Below, piece after piece: positions 15,482 through 23,851 of a stretch of DNA of 38,336 nt (position 1 is its first letter; each line of letters begins with the position of its first letter). This DNA comes from Nitrospinaceae bacterium (lineage in GTDB: Bacteria; Nitrospinota; Nitrospinia; Nitrospinales; VA-1). The notes under the pieces were generated by a model, which made no database searches, was not told the DNA's origin, and saw only the letters and a list, made by a program, of their open reading frames with translations. The translations under genes were made by a program, and so were the position numbers. Location of the stretch: assembly GCA_029261695.1 (NCBI GenBank), contig JAJDAV010000189.1:1-38336 (forward strand), written 5' to 3'.

Positions 15482-18400
15482 ATGAAAAAACGCGCACAAA
15501 ATAAGGGGATGGCTCGTCCAGAACCAAAACGACCCTCCTGGATTTATTTCCTATTTTTTTTCTCAGGAATATCTGGACTGATTTATCAAATAGTCTGGAC
15601 CCGGATGCTGACCTTGGTGTTTGGCCATACGATTTATTCTGTTTCGGTAGTGTTATCAGCATTTATGGCGGGACTCGGGCTTGGGAGTTATTTGTGGGGC
15701 ACCACGATTGATAAAGCAGGGAAGCCCTTACTGATCTATGGGAAAATTGAATTTCTAATCGGAGCAACGGCAGCTCTTCTCTCAATCCTCTTTTCAAATT
15801 TCGCACCCATTTACGGCTGGCTATACCAATGGCTACCAGATTCCCTCTTTATCACCGGCTTACTTAAAACGACTTTAGCATTTTCTTTAGTATTGATCCC
15901 CACTATTTTGATGGGAGCCACCCTTCCCATAATGGCAAAATATTTTGTGACCGAAGAGTCTAATACCGGGAAACAAGTCGGCTATTTATATGCAATAAAT
16001 ACTTTTGGAGCTGCAGCAGGTTGTCTTCTGGCTGGATATTTCCTGATAGAACATTTAGGCGTTCTTCAAACCGCCTGGCTTGCAGCGACCGTGAATATCG
16101 TCATCGGGATCATCTGCATAAACACAGTCAAAAAATCCGAGCCTGAAACTCCCATCGGTTGGGACATTCCGAAACCAGCCCCACTTTCACTACAAGTAGA
16201 CAAAGAAAATATAATCTGGATCATCACAAGTTTTTTGTGTGGTTTTACCGCATTGGCTTATGAGGTGGTTTGGACTCGCATTTTGGTCTTTGGCATTGGC
16301 AGCACGGTTTATTCTTTCAGTCTTATGCTGGCCAACTTTCTTTTTGGAATCACTGTGGGTGGGCTTTTAATCGTTCCTTTTTTCAAAAGGAAATTTGATT
16401 TTCGCCTGCTATTAACTCTATTCCAATTCGCCATTGGCATTTATCTAATCTTCAGCCTTTATAAATCGAGTTGGATTCTTTCATCTTTCATCCGTCCGCT
16501 CAGGCTGGAAAGCCCTCTCACAGAATTTTGGATTGATATGCGAAACGCTTCTGCCTTGATGTTTGTTCCTACTGTCTTATTCGGCATGAGCTTTCCTGTT
16601 CTTACTCACCTTGTCACTCGGGGGTCGCAAAACATAGGAAGCTCCCTGGGAATGGTTTATGGGGTCAATACTCTGGGTGGAATACTGGGTTCGCTTTTTG
16701 CCGGTTACCTGATGCTACCCAACTTTGGGTCTCAAAATACCTTGGCCTCTTTAGCCATGATTAATTTATTAACCGGAATCATGTTATTCGCAACCTCTTC
16801 TTATTTTTCCGGAGTGATTAGAAAATTCGCAGCGGTTTCCTTATCCGGTTTACTCGCAGCAATTCTCCTAACTATGCCAGACAATCTTTTAAAGGGTATT
16901 TTTATGCGGAACTCACTGGGAGAAAAAAACCCGGAAAGACTGGTTTATCTGGATGAAGGTTTGACCACGACCGTAGCGGTTTTTAATGATGACGATGACA
17001 ACTCAGGGATAAAGCGCAAGAGCCTCATTTTAAACGGAGTCAATATGTCTGCCAATCATATGGACTCGCAAAAGTATATGACTCTACTATCCTACATCCC
17101 TCTCCTGCTAACTGAGAACCCTAAAGATGTTTTGGTAATTTGTTTTGGGACTGGTTTGACTTCGGGAGCGGCGGGAGTCTATCCCGGAATTGATTCTGTA
17201 GATGCTGTTGATATTTCTCCAGGAGTTTTTCGCTCTGCAAAACTTTTTAGCGACACAAATTATGATGCTGTCAATAACCCCAAAGTTAATAAAATTGTTC
17301 AAGACGGCAGGAACCATCTCTTAACAACTTCAAAAGCCTACGATGTTATTACCGCCGAACCTCCACCCCCAACCAATGCTGGGGCCGTTAACCTTTATAC
17401 ACACGAATATTATGAATTAGCCAAACGCTCCTTAAAACCAGGAGGAATTGTCAGTCAATGGATTCCTCTACACAGCCAAACGGAAACCCATATACACGAA
17501 CATTTCCGAACCTTTCTCGATAGCTTTCCCTACGTCATGGGCTGGTACCCGGTAAAAAACGAATTGATCCTGATCGGCTCTAACGACCCCATCGATATTG
17601 ACTTCAGGAAAATTGAAAAACGCATGAAAGATCCAAAAATAAATCAGGTAATGAAAACAATTGGATTTGAAAATCCTTATTCCTTATTAGGTAGCATCTG
17701 GTTTCTAAAAAATGAGTTGCAACAGCTGGGTTCAAAACAAAATCTAATCTCCGACAATAATCCATCTTTGGAGTTTTTCCTTAGCTCACCAGAGGGCATA
17801 TCCAAAAAAGCAATTACCAACCTACTTACTAACCGCTCCAGCTTTGACGCAGTACTCAAAGAAATCAAGAATCTGGAAAACAGTGAGGAAGAAACTTTCA
17901 GGAGTTTTTGGGGGCAACGTATTAATTCTGATTTTGCAGGAGATGTGTTCAACCTTGGAATTGCACAAATAAACAACAAAAATTGGAATGCGGCGATTGC
18001 AAATTTCAGGGAAGCTGTAAAACTAAACCCTAATTATGTCTTGGCTCATTATTTCCTTGGAAATGCCTTGGCAAGAACCGGGAATTTTGAAATGGCAGAA
18101 ATACATTTCCGAAACGCCATCCAGCTTCAACCCGATTATGCGGCAGCCTACAATGACCTAGGGAATACTCTTGCGGCTCAAGGCAACCCTGAAGAGGCTA
18201 TGACACATTACAAAAAGGCTGCTGAAATAAAACCGGATTATGTTGAAGCACATATCAACCTTGGAATTTCGTGGGATGAAAAACAAGAGTTTAAGAAAGC
18301 CATCCTACATTTTAAAGAGGCGATCAGATTACAACCCGAAAACGCAAACGCACATCTAAGCCTTGGGAACTCTTTCTATAACAACAAAAACCCACAGGAA

Positions 18401-18496
18401 GCAATCGCGCATTACCGAACCGCATTAAAACACCAACCAAATTTGATTCAGGCTCAGAACAACCTAAAAAAAGCCCTACAGCGCACAACTAATTAA
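15482..18496 (+). CDS. Membrane / spermidine-synthase-like / TPR fusion protein
   Basis: The 1004-residue protein has three parts. Residues about 20-470 are two sets of membrane helices typical of fused MFS/spermidine-synthase proteins (FSGISGLIYQIVWTRML, then FTALAYEVVWTRILVFGIGST). Residues about 480-760 are a Rossmann domain with VLVICFGTGLTSGAAG, VDAVDISPGV and NLYTHEYYELAKRSLKPGG. Residues about 825-1000 are five TPR units. The polyamine-synthase acidic motif (DSSDP in true spermidine synthases) is replaced by AEPPPP, so ordinary spermidine synthesis is unlikely. Start is ATG at 15482 with no strong ribosome-binding site. The next gene, a methyltransferase, starts 18 nt after the stop. 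Confidence 0.88.
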   Translation: MKKRAQNKGMARPEPKRPSWIYFLFFFSGISGLIYQIVWTRMLTLVFGHTIYSVSVVLSAFMAGLGLGSYLWGTTIDKAGKPLLIYGKIEFLIGATAALLSILFSNFAPIYGWLYQWLPDSLFITGLLKTTLAFSLVLIPTILMGATLPIMAKYFVTEESNTGKQVGYLYAINTFGAAAGCLLAGYFLIEHLGVLQTAWLAATVNIVIGIICINTVKKSEPETPIGWDIPKPAPLSLQVDKENIIWIITSFLCGFTALAYEVVWTRILVFGIGSTVYSFSLMLANFLFGITVGGLLIVPFFKRKFDFRLLLTLFQFAIGIYLIFSLYKSSWILSSFIRPLRLESPLTEFWIDMRNASALMFVPTVLFGMSFPVLTHLVTRGSQNIGSSLGMVYGVNTLGGILGSLFAGYLMLPNFGSQNTLASLAMINLLTGIMLFATSSYFSGVIRKFAAVSLSGLLAAILLTMPDNLLKGIFMRNSLGEKNPERLVYLDEGLTTTVAVFNDDDDNSGIKRKSLILNGVNMSANHMDSQKYMTLLSYIPLLLTENPKDVLVICFGTGLTSGAAGVYPGIDSVDAVDISPGVFRSAKLFSDTNYDAVNNPKVNKIVQDGRNHLLTTSKAYDVITAEPPPPTNAGAVNLYTHEYYELAKRSLKPGGIVSQWIPLHSQTETHIHEHFRTFLDSFPYVMGWYPVKNELILIGSNDPIDIDFRKIEKRMKDPKINQVMKTIGFENPYSLLGSIWFLKNELQQLGSKQNLISDNNPSLEFFLSSPEGISKKAITNLLTNRSSFDAVLKEIKNLENSEEETFRSFWGQRINSDFAGDVFNLGIAQINNKNWNAAIANFREAVKLNPNYVLAHYFLGNALARTGNFEMAEIHFRNAIQLQPDYAAAYNDLGNTLAAQGNPEEAMTHYKKAAEIKPDYVEAHINLGISWDEKQEFKKAILHFKEAIRLQPENANAHLSLGNSFYNNKNPQEAIAHYRTALKHQPNLIQAQNNLKKALQRTTN

Positions 18497-18514
18497 CATC
18501 TCATTAGCTCACCC

Positions 18515-19174
18515 ATGAATGATCGTAATTGCCGAATTTGTAGTTTTCCTTCCACCCTTTTTTATCGGGATGCCCGGACCTTCTTTAAATGCCCCAACTG
18601 CGCATTGATTTTCACTAAAGACATCCCAGAAAAAGCGCTCGAAGAAAACCATTACAAGAAACAATGGCAATCCACTGAACCTGATTTTTGGGAAAAGCAG
18701 GTAACAAACCTTATCTCCTATTTCCAGAGTTTCGGGATTTCTCCCGGCAAACACCGAATTCTCGATTTTGGTGCAGGGTCCGGAGAACTGACTCTTGAAC
18801 TGCAACGTCGAGACTATCGAGTGACAGCGCTCGAACCCATGACCGATGGTTATCTAAAAGATCAAAGCTACCCGTTTTTGTTTGATGCTGTCGTGGCGAT
18901 TGAAGTCATAGAGCATCTGCCGAACGTTTGGGAAGAGCTGGAAGAGATAACCAAAATTTTAAAACCAGGTGGCATCATGGCCATCTCCACAGGACTGACC
19001 AATTCCTTCATCGATTCTCCAGACGCTGTCGAGCAGTTCAAAGGATGGTGGTATAAAGACGATCCTACGCATATCAGCTTTTTTTGTAACCAAACACTTT
19101 CGGTCATGGCTGAAATGAAAAACTATACTATCGAAATTTTCGGGGATAAACTTTTTGTGGTTAAGCTGGCTTAA
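18515..19174 (+). CDS. Zinc-ribbon SAM-dependent methyltransferase
   Basis: The 219 residues begin with a C-x2-C...C-x2-C zinc-ribbon-like module (cysteines 6, 9, 26 and 29), followed by a class-I methyltransferase core: ILDFGAGSGELTLELQ is motif I, then a VVAIEVIEHLPNVWEEL segment and LKPGGIMAISTG. This combination is common in Methyltransf_23-type enzymes of polysaccharide or natural-product clusters that methylate sugars or other small molecules. It starts 18 nt after the fusion gene and is likely co-transcribed. It converges on the DUF2784 gene. The substrate is unknown. Confidence 0.87.
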   Translation: MNDRNCRICSFPSTLFYRDARTFFKCPNCALIFTKDIPEKALEENHYKKQWQSTEPDFWEKQVTNLISYFQSFGISPGKHRILDFGAGSGELTLELQRRDYRVTALEPMTDGYLKDQSYPFLFDAVVAIEVIEHLPNVWEELEEITKILKPGGIMAISTGLTNSFIDSPDAVEQFKGWWYKDDPTHISFFCNQTLSVMAEMKNYTIEIFGDKLFVVKLA

Positions 19175-19195
19175 TCTTCCGTCTATATGCTCGAT

Positions 19196-19549
19196 TTATT
19201 TTTTTGGGCTTAAAGGCCGCCAGAAAAAGGATGACCCAACCAGCACAGCAAAACCAGTCGCTAAATAAACCACGAACCTGGCATCAACCCCTTCCAAATA
19301 GATTATCCGATTCAGCCAACTAGCAATAAAAGAACCTTGGTAAACCGGAGCCTGTCTTAAATATTCTTCCAGAATAGTCAGAGGGCATGGCAAACCCAAA
19401 ACCATTAGCACGGCAACAAAGACTAACGTGGAAAAGTGGATGATCCGGAAAAGCCGGTGATTGCATTTAAGGCCCAACGGGAAACCAAAAATAACAAATA
19501 GGATAATTAGAAAATGAAGAATAAGGACTAGTTCAATCATATCCTTCAA
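19196..19549 (-). CDS. DUF2784 family membrane protein
   Basis: The 117 residues contain four hydrophobic segments and the DUF2784 pattern: HFLIILFVIFGFPLG at the start, LGLPCPLTILEEYLRQ in the middle (the CPLT-x-E-x2-R block), and QGSFIASWLNRIIYLEG after it. The family is of unknown function in the inner membrane. It seems to be a single gene. Confidence 0.8.
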   Translation of the reverse strand: MKDMIELVLILHFLIILFVIFGFPLGLKCNHRLFRIIHFSTLVFVAVLMVLGLPCPLTILEEYLRQAPVYQGSFIASWLNRIIYLEGVDARFVVYLATGFAVLVGSSFFWRPLSPKK

Positions 19550-19625
19550 ATTATATGCGAACGAGTATGCAGTACTCGAGATAATTTTCTAGAAACGCAA
19601 ATGCCGCGAATAGGCGGAATTTAAA

Positions 19626-20084
19626 TCAAGCCTTTTTCAATTCCAGTTTTCTTTTTGAAAAAACGGCTTTCATAGTTTCCCTGAAAAGCGCATTTTCTTT
19701 AAACAACGATGTAAAACTGGGTTTCAGCAAAACAAAACATGTTGTGTCTGTTAAAGCTTTTACCGTAGCGGTTCGCTTAGAGTTTGAAACCAGAACACTT
19801 TCACCAAAAAAGTCTCCGGCCCCCAAAACAGCCACTTTTTTTTCCCTGAATAAAAATTTTTTAACCGAAACGTCTACCTCCCCCTCCTGAACGATGAAGA
19901 ATAAATTCGCTGATTCTCCCTGGTTCACCAATGTCGTGCCTTCTTTGAATTCAAAGGCTTTCATTTTTGAAACGAGCTGCATGAGCTCTTTATCAGAAAG
20001 AACCGAGAACGCCTGAATCCCTCTCATTTTCTCTAAAAACCAGTTTAAATCGTCTTTTATAATTGCTTTGGCATTGATAGTCAT
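19626..20084 (-). CDS. Cyclic-nucleotide-binding domain protein
   Basis: The protein has 152 residues, almost all of it one cNMP-binding beta-barrel: FSVLSDKELMQLVSKM leads in, then GTTLVNQGESANLFFIVQEGEVDV, VLGAGDFFGESVLVSNSKRTATVKA (the phosphate-binding cassette GE...R-T-A), and a C-terminal helix. There is no DNA-binding helix-turn-helix, kinase or channel domain, so it is a stand-alone sensor or binding module. AGGTG lies close before the ATG. Confidence 0.88.
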   Translation of the reverse strand: MTINAKAIIKDDLNWFLEKMRGIQAFSVLSDKELMQLVSKMKAFEFKEGTTLVNQGESANLFFIVQEGEVDVSVKKFLFREKKVAVLGAGDFFGESVLVSNSKRTATVKALTDTTCFVLLKPSFTSLFKENALFRETMKAVFSKRKLELKKA

Positions 20085-20415
20085 GTTGCACCTGTGGATG
20101 GATATTTATAAAATTTTAAAAAATTGGGAGGGGGCGGAGAAGCTCCGCAAACAACTATAATTTATTAGAGCAATTTATATGCCAACTTGAATCGCCATAA
20201 AGAACAAAATATAAAACAGTTGTAAAACCAATGTTTATTTGAGTTACGAAAATTAAATAAGCAGGAAACAACCAGGTTTCAGGTTATAAAAATTTTCATA
20301 CCGCGTATGAAATTTTCCAATTTGTTACTTTAATTACTCACCCTTTTCTTGAAGACTTTTGCAAACCCGTGTAGCATTACCACCCACTACTTTTCACACC
20401 ATTGTTATTAATAAA
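20085..20415. other. Divergent intergenic region between the cNMP-binding and Sel1 genes
   Basis: A 331-nt AT-rich stretch between divergent genes. Its one clear structure is the 19-bp palindrome at 20294-20312. A TTG-started extension of the Sel1 gene to 20359 is not supported. No RNA gene or other ORF is recognised. Confidence 0.4.
20294..20312. promoter_or_regulatory. 19-bp palindrome, operator-like
   Basis: Perfect 8-bp arms TTTCATAC / GTATGAAA flank a CGC centre. It lies about 100 nt upstream of the Sel1-repeat gene and 210 nt from the cNMP-binding gene, a place where a dimeric regulator could bind. No T-run follows, so it is not a terminator. Confidence 0.35.
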
Positions 20416-21096
20416 ATGAATTTTGACGAAGCAAAACAATTAGCAGAAGAGGGAGTTGCCGAGGCTCAGTACAATCTTGCCTTGATGTATAGCCTTGGCA
20501 GGGAAACGCAGAAAAACGATCAAGAAGCTGTGAAATGGTACCGACTCGCAGCCGATCAAGGTTTTGCTGAAGCACAAACCAATCTGGGATTAATGTACGG
20601 CAAAGGCCAAGGGGTCGAGCAAAACTTTGCTGAATCTGTAAAATGGTATCGGCTTGCTGCTGAACAAGGCTTAGCTCAAGCGCAACACAATCTTGGCGTA
20701 ATGTATGGCAGAGGCCAGGGTGTTGCAAAAGATTTCCTGGAAGCTATCTGGTGGTTCAAACAGGCTGCTGATCAGGGGTATGGACAAGCCCAATACAATC
20801 TTGGCCTAATGCATAGCCGTGGCGAAGGGGTTCCCCAAGATGATAAAGAAGCTGTGAAATGGTATCGATTATCGGCAGAGAATAGGGTTTCAGGAGCGCA
20901 GTCTAATCTAGGTCTGATGTATGAGAAAGGTCTCGGAGTCGAGAAAGATTATATTGAAGCTCATAAATGGTTCAATATTGCCGGAGTCAACGGCAACCCC
21001 ACCGGTAAAAAAAACGCCGACATTATTGAGAAAAAAATGCAACCGGGTCAAATTATTACAGCCATCGGCCTCGCACGGGAATGGCTGGAAAAATAA
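20416..21096 (+). CDS. Sel1-repeat (TPR-like) protein
   Basis: From the ATG at 20416 the protein has 226 residues and consists of five 36-residue Sel1-like repeats (AEAQYNLALMY...DQEAVKWYRLAADQG and its variants), followed by a short helical end. No signal peptide is seen, so it is probably cytosolic. Sel1 repeats form alpha-helical superhelices for protein binding, often as adaptors. No ribosome-binding site is clear. The last repeat ends in NIAGVNGNPTGKKNAD, as is usual for the C-terminal unit. Confidence 0.88.
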   Translation: MNFDEAKQLAEEGVAEAQYNLALMYSLGRETQKNDQEAVKWYRLAADQGFAEAQTNLGLMYGKGQGVEQNFAESVKWYRLAAEQGLAQAQHNLGVMYGRGQGVAKDFLEAIWWFKQAADQGYGQAQYNLGLMHSRGEGVPQDDKEAVKWYRLSAENRVSGAQSNLGLMYEKGLGVEKDYIEAHKWFNIAGVNGNPTGKKNADIIEKKMQPGQIITAIGLAREWLEK

Positions 21097-21149
21097 ATTA
21101 TTACTGAAGACGCAACACCCACCGAAAATTTCCCGCCATTTTTTAGTAA

Positions 21150-21593
21150 TTACCTTTGCGCAATGAATTTGTCTAATGCGTTTGCAAACTTGAACTTCTC
21201 TTTCTGACCGAAGCCACTTGGGCCTCCGGTCTCGACACCACTACCGCGCAACTCATCCATAAAATTTCGCATGCTCAATACCTGCCCGATATTATTTTTA
21301 TCGTACACCGTTCCACGTGGGTCTAAAGCTTGAGCGCCTTTTTCTACAACGCGCGCTGCGAGAGGAATGTCTGCCGTAATGATTAAATCACCGGCTTCAC
21401 ATAGGTTAGCGATCTCATCATCAGCGATATCAGCACCCGATCCCACTTGAATCAAATGAATAAATGAGGAATCGGGCAAGCGCAACGGCGAGTTAGCCAC
21501 CAATGTTACGGATATTTCTGTCCTATCCGCCACACGGTATAAAATTTCCTTAACCGCTTTAGGGCAAGCGTCTGCATCCACCCAAATTTTCAT
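21150..21593 (-). CDS. yaiI: YaiI/YqxD family protein (DUF188)
   Basis: The start at 21591-21593 is set by GAGG six nucleotides upstream and gives 147 residues, the usual length. The family signature is complete: MKIWVDADACPKAVKEIL at the N-terminus, VGSGADIADDEIANLCEAGDLIITADIPLA in the middle and DPRGTVYDKNNI towards the end. The conserved aspartates suggest a PIN-like metal-dependent nuclease fold, but the biochemical role is not established. It is followed 40 nt downstream by the DUF481 gene's stop; the two are probably separate units. Confidence 0.93.
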   Translation of the reverse strand: MKIWVDADACPKAVKEILYRVADRTEISVTLVANSPLRLPDSSFIHLIQVGSGADIADDEIANLCEAGDLIITADIPLAARVVEKGAQALDPRGTVYDKNNIGQVLSMRNFMDELRGSGVETGGPSGFGQKEKFKFANALDKFIAQR

Positions 21594-21631
21594 TTTTTCC
21601 TCTAGCAGCAAAAATTGCAGGATAAGTTTGT

Positions 21632-22651
21632 CTAAAATTCGTACTGCAAACCAAATGTGGTCGTAGAATCAGAAGAGCCTGTGCCAGAAGGCGCATCATT
21701 GTCATAATCAAGAATATGAGACAAACTCAAAGACCAGTCTTCTGACATTCGAGTATTCAAACTCGCTTCATTGCGAAGTTTCATATCCCCTATTTTTTCA
21801 AAGCTGGGAAATACAACTGTTTCATTTTTAAAGCTGAATATTTTTGAAAACTTGTAACCAAATTTTTCAGCCAATCTCCCTGTCATAAATTGAGTGTCTT
21901 CACCATTTTTAAGGTCTTCAGAAAAATAAGTGATACCTGCTTCCAGTTTCAAAGTTTTCACATCATCATCCCAAAAATGGTAGCCGGCACCTGGCCCAAC
22001 TGCCAGCCGCAAATTGAGATTCTTAAATTTGTCGTTGAACGCTTCCATCGATAACAACCCATACCATTTTTCGGAAAAATAATGGTCATATTGCATTCGG
22101 CCAAAGGTATTCCTAGAAGTTATCTTCTCATCCTCTTCCGCATAAACCGTAAGAAATTTCAGCTCAATTCTTTCTGCACCGAATTTCATATTTCCTTCAC
22201 CCCCCAAATTCAAGGTGACTCGATCTGTATTCCCTGATTGATGCGAACCACCTGCATGGATTTTCCCTTCCCAGGCCCGTGGTTTTTCTGTAGGCGCATT
22301 AATGGAAGTTATTTCTTCAAATTCAACAAACGCCTTCTGATTTGCATCACCCGTGCGGATTGAATAAAGACCTTCATCAGTCGGCCTTAACTTGCCTTTT
22401 ATCTTCCATCCATTTCTCAATTGCACCCTTACGGAATGATTGGTTCTCAACGATTTAATTTGAGATTTATCTATTTCTATTTTCTTGGAATAGATAGTCG
22501 CAAAGTTCAGTATTCCTTTCGAAAGGCTTAATAATTCTCCGGCAAGCTGGTCTCCATTTTTAAAATTGACAACATCCGAATACCCTGACCGGGGAAAGGA
22601 AAACAATATTAAAGTCATACAGAACACAATGAAAATACTTTTTAGTTTCAT
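21632..22651 (-). CDS. DUF481 outer-membrane beta-barrel protein
   Basis: The 339 residues start with a signal peptide (ending near SGYSD), then an N-terminal region with DVVNFKNGDQLAGELLSLSKG and KIEIDKSQIKSL, a small beta domain often fused to DUF481. Residues about 130-339 are the barrel: HAGGSHQSGNTD starts it, alternating aromatic strands follow, and the chain ends in LQYEF, a terminal phenylalanine typical of BAM-assembled outer-membrane proteins. Members are of uncertain function; salt- or stress-related roles have been proposed for some. Confidence 0.88.
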   Translation of the reverse strand: MKLKSIFIVFCMTLILFSFPRSGYSDVVNFKNGDQLAGELLSLSKGILNFATIYSKKIEIDKSQIKSLRTNHSVRVQLRNGWKIKGKLRPTDEGLYSIRTGDANQKAFVEFEEITSINAPTEKPRAWEGKIHAGGSHQSGNTDRVTLNLGGEGNMKFGAERIELKFLTVYAEEDEKITSRNTFGRMQYDHYFSEKWYGLLSMEAFNDKFKNLNLRLAVGPGAGYHFWDDDVKTLKLEAGITYFSEDLKNGEDTQFMTGRLAEKFGYKFSKIFSFKNETVVFPSFEKIGDMKLRNEASLNTRMSEDWSLSLSHILDYDNDAPSGTGSSDSTTTFGLQYEF

Positions 22652-22863
22652 ATTAAATCTCGGGAAAAGAGTTTCTAAAAGGTGGATTTGGAAAAATAAG
22701 GCGCGATTTACTATTTAACAATTCAAGAATAAAATTCCAAGAGGACAAGGGTCGACCAACTAAAGAAATTATAGCGATTAGAAAGGCAATAGAAAATAAA
22801 AATTTATTATTTGCCAAGAAGGGATATTATTATTTTTTTTACATAAATTATTTTCTCAATTCA

Positions 22864-22877
22864 ATTTCAATTGAAAT
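22864..22877. promoter_or_regulatory. 14-bp palindrome upstream of mscS
   Basis: ATTTCAATTGAAAT is a perfect palindrome 59 nt before the mscS ATG. Its core TTCAATTGAA is the same as that of the palindrome before the FkbM gene at 25017-25030. It may be an operator, but the surrounding DNA is AT-rich and chance is possible. Confidence 0.25.
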
Positions 22878-22936
22878 CATAAAGTCTAACTTTAAAAATT
22901 TCTTAAACTTCAAACAAGGATAAATAGGAGAGCAAT

Positions 22937-23764
22937 ATGACCAATACATTTAACCCCGAGGAAATTCTTACAAATGCAGTTGCTATGTTTCTGCCTTTTC
23001 TGCCTAAGATTTTTCTTGCACTGATCACCTATTTTATTGGTTCCAGCATCATTAAATGGGTGGTGAGTTTAATTTCAAATCAATTTCAGAAAAAAGAACT
23101 AGAGCGTTCTTTGCAGGGGTTCTTTATCAGCGTTGGCACAGTATCTCTTAAAGTACTATTGCTTATTTCCATTGCCGGGATATTAGGAATAGAAACCACA
23201 TCCTTTATTGCCCTCTTAGGTGCGGCGGGTCTTGCAGTAGGACTAGCCTTTCAAAATTCCCTTAGTAATTTTGCCGGAAGCGTTTTAATTCTTGTATTCA
23301 AACCATTTAAAGTGGGGGATTTGATCGAATTAGAAGGCCGTATTGGGGTAGTTAAAGAAATACAAATGTTTTGCACTGTTATCACCACTCCAGATAACAA
23401 AACAGCCATCCTTCCCAATGGACCCGTTGCCAACGGAACCATTATCAATCTGTCGCGCGAATCTATCAAAAGAATTGATTTAACCTTTGGCATTGGTTAC
23501 GGCGACAATATTGAGAGCGCGAAAGAGGCTTTACATCGAGTGATTAATGCTGACCCAAGGGTTTTGAAAGAACCAGGACCAACAGTTGCCGTGCGCAGTC
23601 TGGGTGATAGCTCTGTGAATCTGGTATTTCGTGTCTGGGTTAAAACGGAAGAGTATTGGGATGTTTATTTTCATATGATGGAAATGGTCAAACTTGAACT
23701 GGATAAGAGCAAGATTGCCATTCCTTTTCCGCAACGCGATGTTCATATTTTTCAGGCATCATAA
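22937..23764 (+). CDS. mscS: Small-conductance mechanosensitive channel, MscS family
   Basis: The 275 residues match the length and plan of E. coli-type MscS. Three membrane helices are followed by the pore helix with ALLGAAGLAVGLAFQNSLSNFAGSV, then the beta domain FKVGDLIELEGRIGVVKEI and TPDNKTAILPNGPVANGTIIN, and the cytosolic cage ending in FPQRDVHI. The channel opens when membrane tension rises, releasing solutes on hypo-osmotic shock. AGGAGA five nucleotides before the ATG is a strong ribosome-binding site. It converges with the YVTN gene. Confidence 0.96.
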   Translation: MTNTFNPEEILTNAVAMFLPFLPKIFLALITYFIGSSIIKWVVSLISNQFQKKELERSLQGFFISVGTVSLKVLLLISIAGILGIETTSFIALLGAAGLAVGLAFQNSLSNFAGSVLILVFKPFKVGDLIELEGRIGVVKEIQMFCTVITTPDNKTAILPNGPVANGTIINLSRESIKRIDLTFGIGYGDNIESAKEALHRVINADPRVLKEPGPTVAVRSLGDSSVNLVFRVWVKTEEYWDVYFHMMEMVKLELDKSKIAIPFPQRDVHIFQAS

Positions 23765-23798
23765 GGCTCGAAAAATAAAAACCTGTGAAGAAAAACAA

Positions 23799-23823
23799 AC
23801 CCTCTCCCAAAATGGGAGAGGGT
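23799..23823. terminator. Hairpin terminator between mscS and the YVTN gene
   Basis: Perfect 10-bp arms (23799-23808 and 23814-23823) around a 5-nt loop sit between two converging genes. On the minus strand the hairpin is followed by a T-rich stretch, so it should end the YVTN transcript best and may stop mscS as well. The CCCTCTCCC sequence of the arm recurs at the end of the RND gene. Confidence 0.7.
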
Positions 23824-23851
23824 AGAAAACAATTAGCAACTACCCTCAAAG

